This document shows positions 62,391 through 64,000 of a DNA stretch of 64,000 nucleotides, piece by piece. Position numbers and translations under genes: made by a program. The notes below the pieces were generated by a model. It was not told the origin of the DNA, searched no databases, and was given only the letters and a program-made list of their open reading frames with translations. Position 1 is the stretch's first letter; every line of letters starts with the position of its first letter. This DNA is from Isoptericola halotolerans (lineage in GTDB: Bacteria > Actinomycetota > Actinomycetes > Actinomycetales > Cellulomonadaceae): the NCBI RefSeq assembly GCF_003003075.1, contig NZ_PVTX01000011.1, forward strand, positions 1-64,000, in the 5' to 3' direction.

Positions 62391-63143
62391 GTGGGTCTGT
62401 TCCGGCGCAAGGCGTCGACGAAGGCGACGGAGTCCGCGGCCGCGGACGAGGCGACCCCTGCCCCGGACCGAGCGCCCGCGGTCGACGAACCCACGGGTCC
62501 GTCCGGGCGGGGCCCCTACGACTCGTCGCAGGTCACCGCCATGGGGCCGCGCGTCGATCTCGGAGCCGTGTGGCTGCCCGTCCTGCCCGGTCTGCAGCTG
62601 CGCATGGAGGTCGACAAGAAGTCCCAGAAGGTCACCGGAGTAGCGGCCACCCTGCAGGGCTCGGTGCTCCAGGTCCAGGCGTTCGCCGCACCCAAGACGG
62701 GTGGCATCTGGGACGAGGTGCGCGAGGAGATCGGCGCTTCCCTCACGAAGCAGGGCGGCACGGTCGACGACGTCCCCGGCACGTTCGGCCGTGAGCTCAT
62801 GGCGCGCATCCCCGCCAAGACGCCCGAGGGCAAGCAGGCCGTCCGACCCGCGCGGTTCATCGGCCACGACGGTCCGCGGTGGTTCCTGCGGGGCGTCCTC
62901 TCCGGCCGCGCCGCCGTCGACCCGGAGGCCGCCAAGCCGCTGGAGTCCGTGTTCGCGAACATCGTCGTCGTCCGCGACGCCAGCCCGCGCCCGCCCCGCG
63001 ACCTGCTGACGCTGACCCTGCCCCAGCAGGCTCGCAAGGACGCCGCCGGCGCCGAGGGCGCGGACGCCCCGGCGGACGCGACCCCTGAGACCCCCTCCTT
63101 CGACCCGCTGACGCGCGGGCCGGAGATCACCGAGATCCGCTGA
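62391..63143 (+). CDS. DUF3710 family protein
   Basis: 250 residues, soluble. A charged N-terminus (MGLFRRKASTKATES) is followed by the conserved core: YDSSQVTAMGPRVDLGAVWL, LQVQAFAAPKTGGIWDEVRE, and GPRWFLRGVLSGRAA. The C-terminal tail is acidic and disordered. A clear AAGGAG site precedes GTG 62391. Function unknown, but constantly found between dut and an OB-fold gene. Likely operon with the two following genes. Confidence 0.88.
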   Translation: MGLFRRKASTKATESAAADEATPAPDRAPAVDEPTGPSGRGPYDSSQVTAMGPRVDLGAVWLPVLPGLQLRMEVDKKSQKVTGVAATLQGSVLQVQAFAAPKTGGIWDEVREEIGASLTKQGGTVDDVPGTFGRELMARIPAKTPEGKQAVRPARFIGHDGPRWFLRGVLSGRAAVDPEAAKPLESVFANIVVVRDASPRPPRDLLTLTLPQQARKDAAGAEGADAPADATPETPSFDPLTRGPEITEIR

Positions 63144-63153
63144 GGGCCCCGAC

Positions 63154-63522
63154 ATGTCCCTGCGCAGCAAGGTCCGGTCCGCCTTCGCCTCGGCCGACGA
63201 CGTCGCGGCCGACGAGGAGCGCACCGCCGCCGCGCTCGTCACGGGGTGCCGGCCGCTCGACGACCTGACGCCTCGCGAGCGCTCCTCCGCGGCCGGCGTC
63301 CTGCGCTCGGTGGTGCTGCGTCCGCGGGAGAAGGTGCCCACGGTGGAGGCCGAGCTGTACGACGGCTCGGGCACCCTGCACCTCGTGTGGCTGGGGCGGC
63401 GCGAGATCGCCGGCATCCAGCCCGGGCGGCGGCTGCGGGTCGACGGCATGGTGACGGTCCGCGAGGGCCGCCGGACGATGTACAACCCCCGGTACGAGCT
63501 GCGTGCGCGGGCCGGCGAATGA
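63154..63522 (+). CDS. OB-fold nucleic-acid-binding protein
   Basis: 122 residues. The C-terminal 75 form a tRNA_anti-like OB fold: LRSVVLRPREKVPTVEAELY, LVWLGRREIAGIQPGRRLRV and GMVTVREGRRTMYNPRYEL. It resembles the isolated RecG-wedge-like OB proteins encoded after dut in actinobacteria (Rv2694c group, from memory). Its stop overlaps the next ATG. Confidence 0.87.
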   Translation: MSLRSKVRSAFASADDVAADEERTAAALVTGCRPLDDLTPRERSSAAGVLRSVVLRPREKVPTVEAELYDGSGTLHLVWLGRREIAGIQPGRRLRVDGMVTVREGRRTMYNPRYELRARAGE

Positions 63523-64000
63523 GCTCGACGGACGAGGAGCACGTGGACGACCACAGCCCGCAGCAGACGCCACCGGCCCGCGGGATGCGCTCTCTGACGG
63601 CTGACACCTTCTCGTTCGGCGAGGCGGTCGGCGGGGTGCGCGGCGTCGTCGAGGCGGTGCTCCCGGGTCTCGTTTTCGTGGTGGTCTTCGTCATCACCGA
63701 GGACCTGACCCCGTCGCTGGTGGCGTCGGCCGCGGCCGCGCTGGTGGCCGTCGTCGCGAGGCTCGTGCAGCGCACGCCGGTGACCCAGGCGCTCGGCGGC
63801 ATCCTCGGGATCGCCGTCGGCGTGTTCTGGGCCTGGCGTTCCGGCGAGGCCCAGGACTTCTACGTCTGGGGACTGTGGACCAACGCCGCCTACCTGCTGG
63901 CCTTCATCGTGTCGATCGTGGTGCGGTGGCCGTTGGTGGGTCTGTTCGTCGAGGCGATCCGGGCGGGCTTCTCCGACCCGGCGCGCCGGGTCGAGTCCTC
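63519..64000 (+). CDS. DUF3159 membrane protein, C-terminus off the window
   Basis: The first 160 residues are visible. A polar N-terminus with ADTFSFGEAVGGVRGVVEAV leads to several hydrophobic helices (VLPGLVFVVVFVITEDLTPS, VASAAAALVAVVARLVQ, LGGILGIAVGVFWAW, WTNAAYLLAFIVSIVVRWP). This is the DUF3159 pattern, a membrane protein that normally precedes Trk potassium-uptake genes in this cluster. ATGA overlap with the OB-fold gene. Truncated by the window edge, not by mutation. Confidence 0.87.
   Translation, partial: MSSTDEEHVDDHSPQQTPPARGMRSLTADTFSFGEAVGGVRGVVEAVLPGLVFVVVFVITEDLTPSLVASAAAALVAVVARLVQRTPVTQALGGILGIAVGVFWAWRSGEAQDFYVWGLWTNAAYLLAFIVSIVVRWPLVGLFVEAIRAGFSDPARRVES

Overview
The window is a stretch of chromosome from a very GC-rich actinobacterium. 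Base composition is about 70-75% GC outside one island, GTG starts are common, and the gene content is typically actinobacterial: a diheme QcrC with a three-helix Rieske QcrA, SepH, DUF3093/DUF3710/DUF4193/DUF3159 genes, a principal sigma factor with a long Lys/Ala-rich N-terminus, and PknL next to an Rv2175c-like protein. Codon bias and gene set suggest Micrococcales (Cellulomonas/Promicromonospora relatives), but the genus cannot be fixed from the sequence alone. No rRNA, tRNA, CRISPR array, IS element or integrase was seen. No gene-free stretch exceeds 300 bases.

Layout. 1-6592: end of a superoxide dismutase, the qcrCAB cytochrome bc1 operon with ctaE, a degenerate receiver protein and trpD. 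6659-19931: a RAM-domain protein, a DnaQ/GIY-YIG fusion, an acyl-CoA ligase, ROK glucokinase, an acyltransferase, PPi-type phosphofructokinase, class II DAHP synthase, PASTA kinase with its DNA-binding neighbour, a polyprenyl synthase and a lipoprotein. From memory this order resembles M. tuberculosis Rv2173-Rv2196. 20029-27581: DUF4192, a universal stress protein, the principal sigma factor, an FAD oxidoreductase, a zinc-binding mini-protein and topoisomerase IV subunit B. 27656-32844: a DUF4430 lipoprotein with a membrane partner, two redox/reductase genes, a MazEF-type toxin-antitoxin pair, ArfB and a DUF234-type ATPase. 32874-35842: a phosphonate-type ABC operon whose ATPase gene has lost its 5' half.

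35843-39388 is the most unusual part. Composition falls to about 50% GC, and three co-directional, tightly packed genes encode a DUF262 protein, a DUF3696-type AAA/ABC ATPase and an unrecognised protein with a RelE-like tail. This looks like a horizontally acquired anti-phage cassette, and its left edge cuts phnC.

39389-52293: MetH, a two-domain acetyltransferase, a YhhN membrane protein, a formylglycine-enzyme-like protein, a small regulator with two membrane proteins, another acetyltransferase, a methyltransferase, an alpha/beta hydrolase, a VapB-type antitoxin remnant, topoisomerase IV subunit A and a secreted protein. 52453-64000: a GNAT/acyl-CoA-synthetase fusion, DUF5998, a phosphodiesterase, thymidine kinase, SepH, a TRIC channel, an inositol-phosphatase-like enzyme, DUF4193, DUF3093, dUTPase, DUF3710, an OB-fold protein and a DUF3159 protein cut by the right edge. 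The last part resembles the M. tuberculosis suhB-dut region.

A feature shared across the window is the promoter style. At about twenty starts a TANNNT -10 hexamer lies 6 or 7 bases before the start codon with no room for a Shine-Dalgarno sequence, which predicts leaderless mRNAs. Genes inside operons instead use GTGA/ATGA overlaps or clear GGAGG sites.
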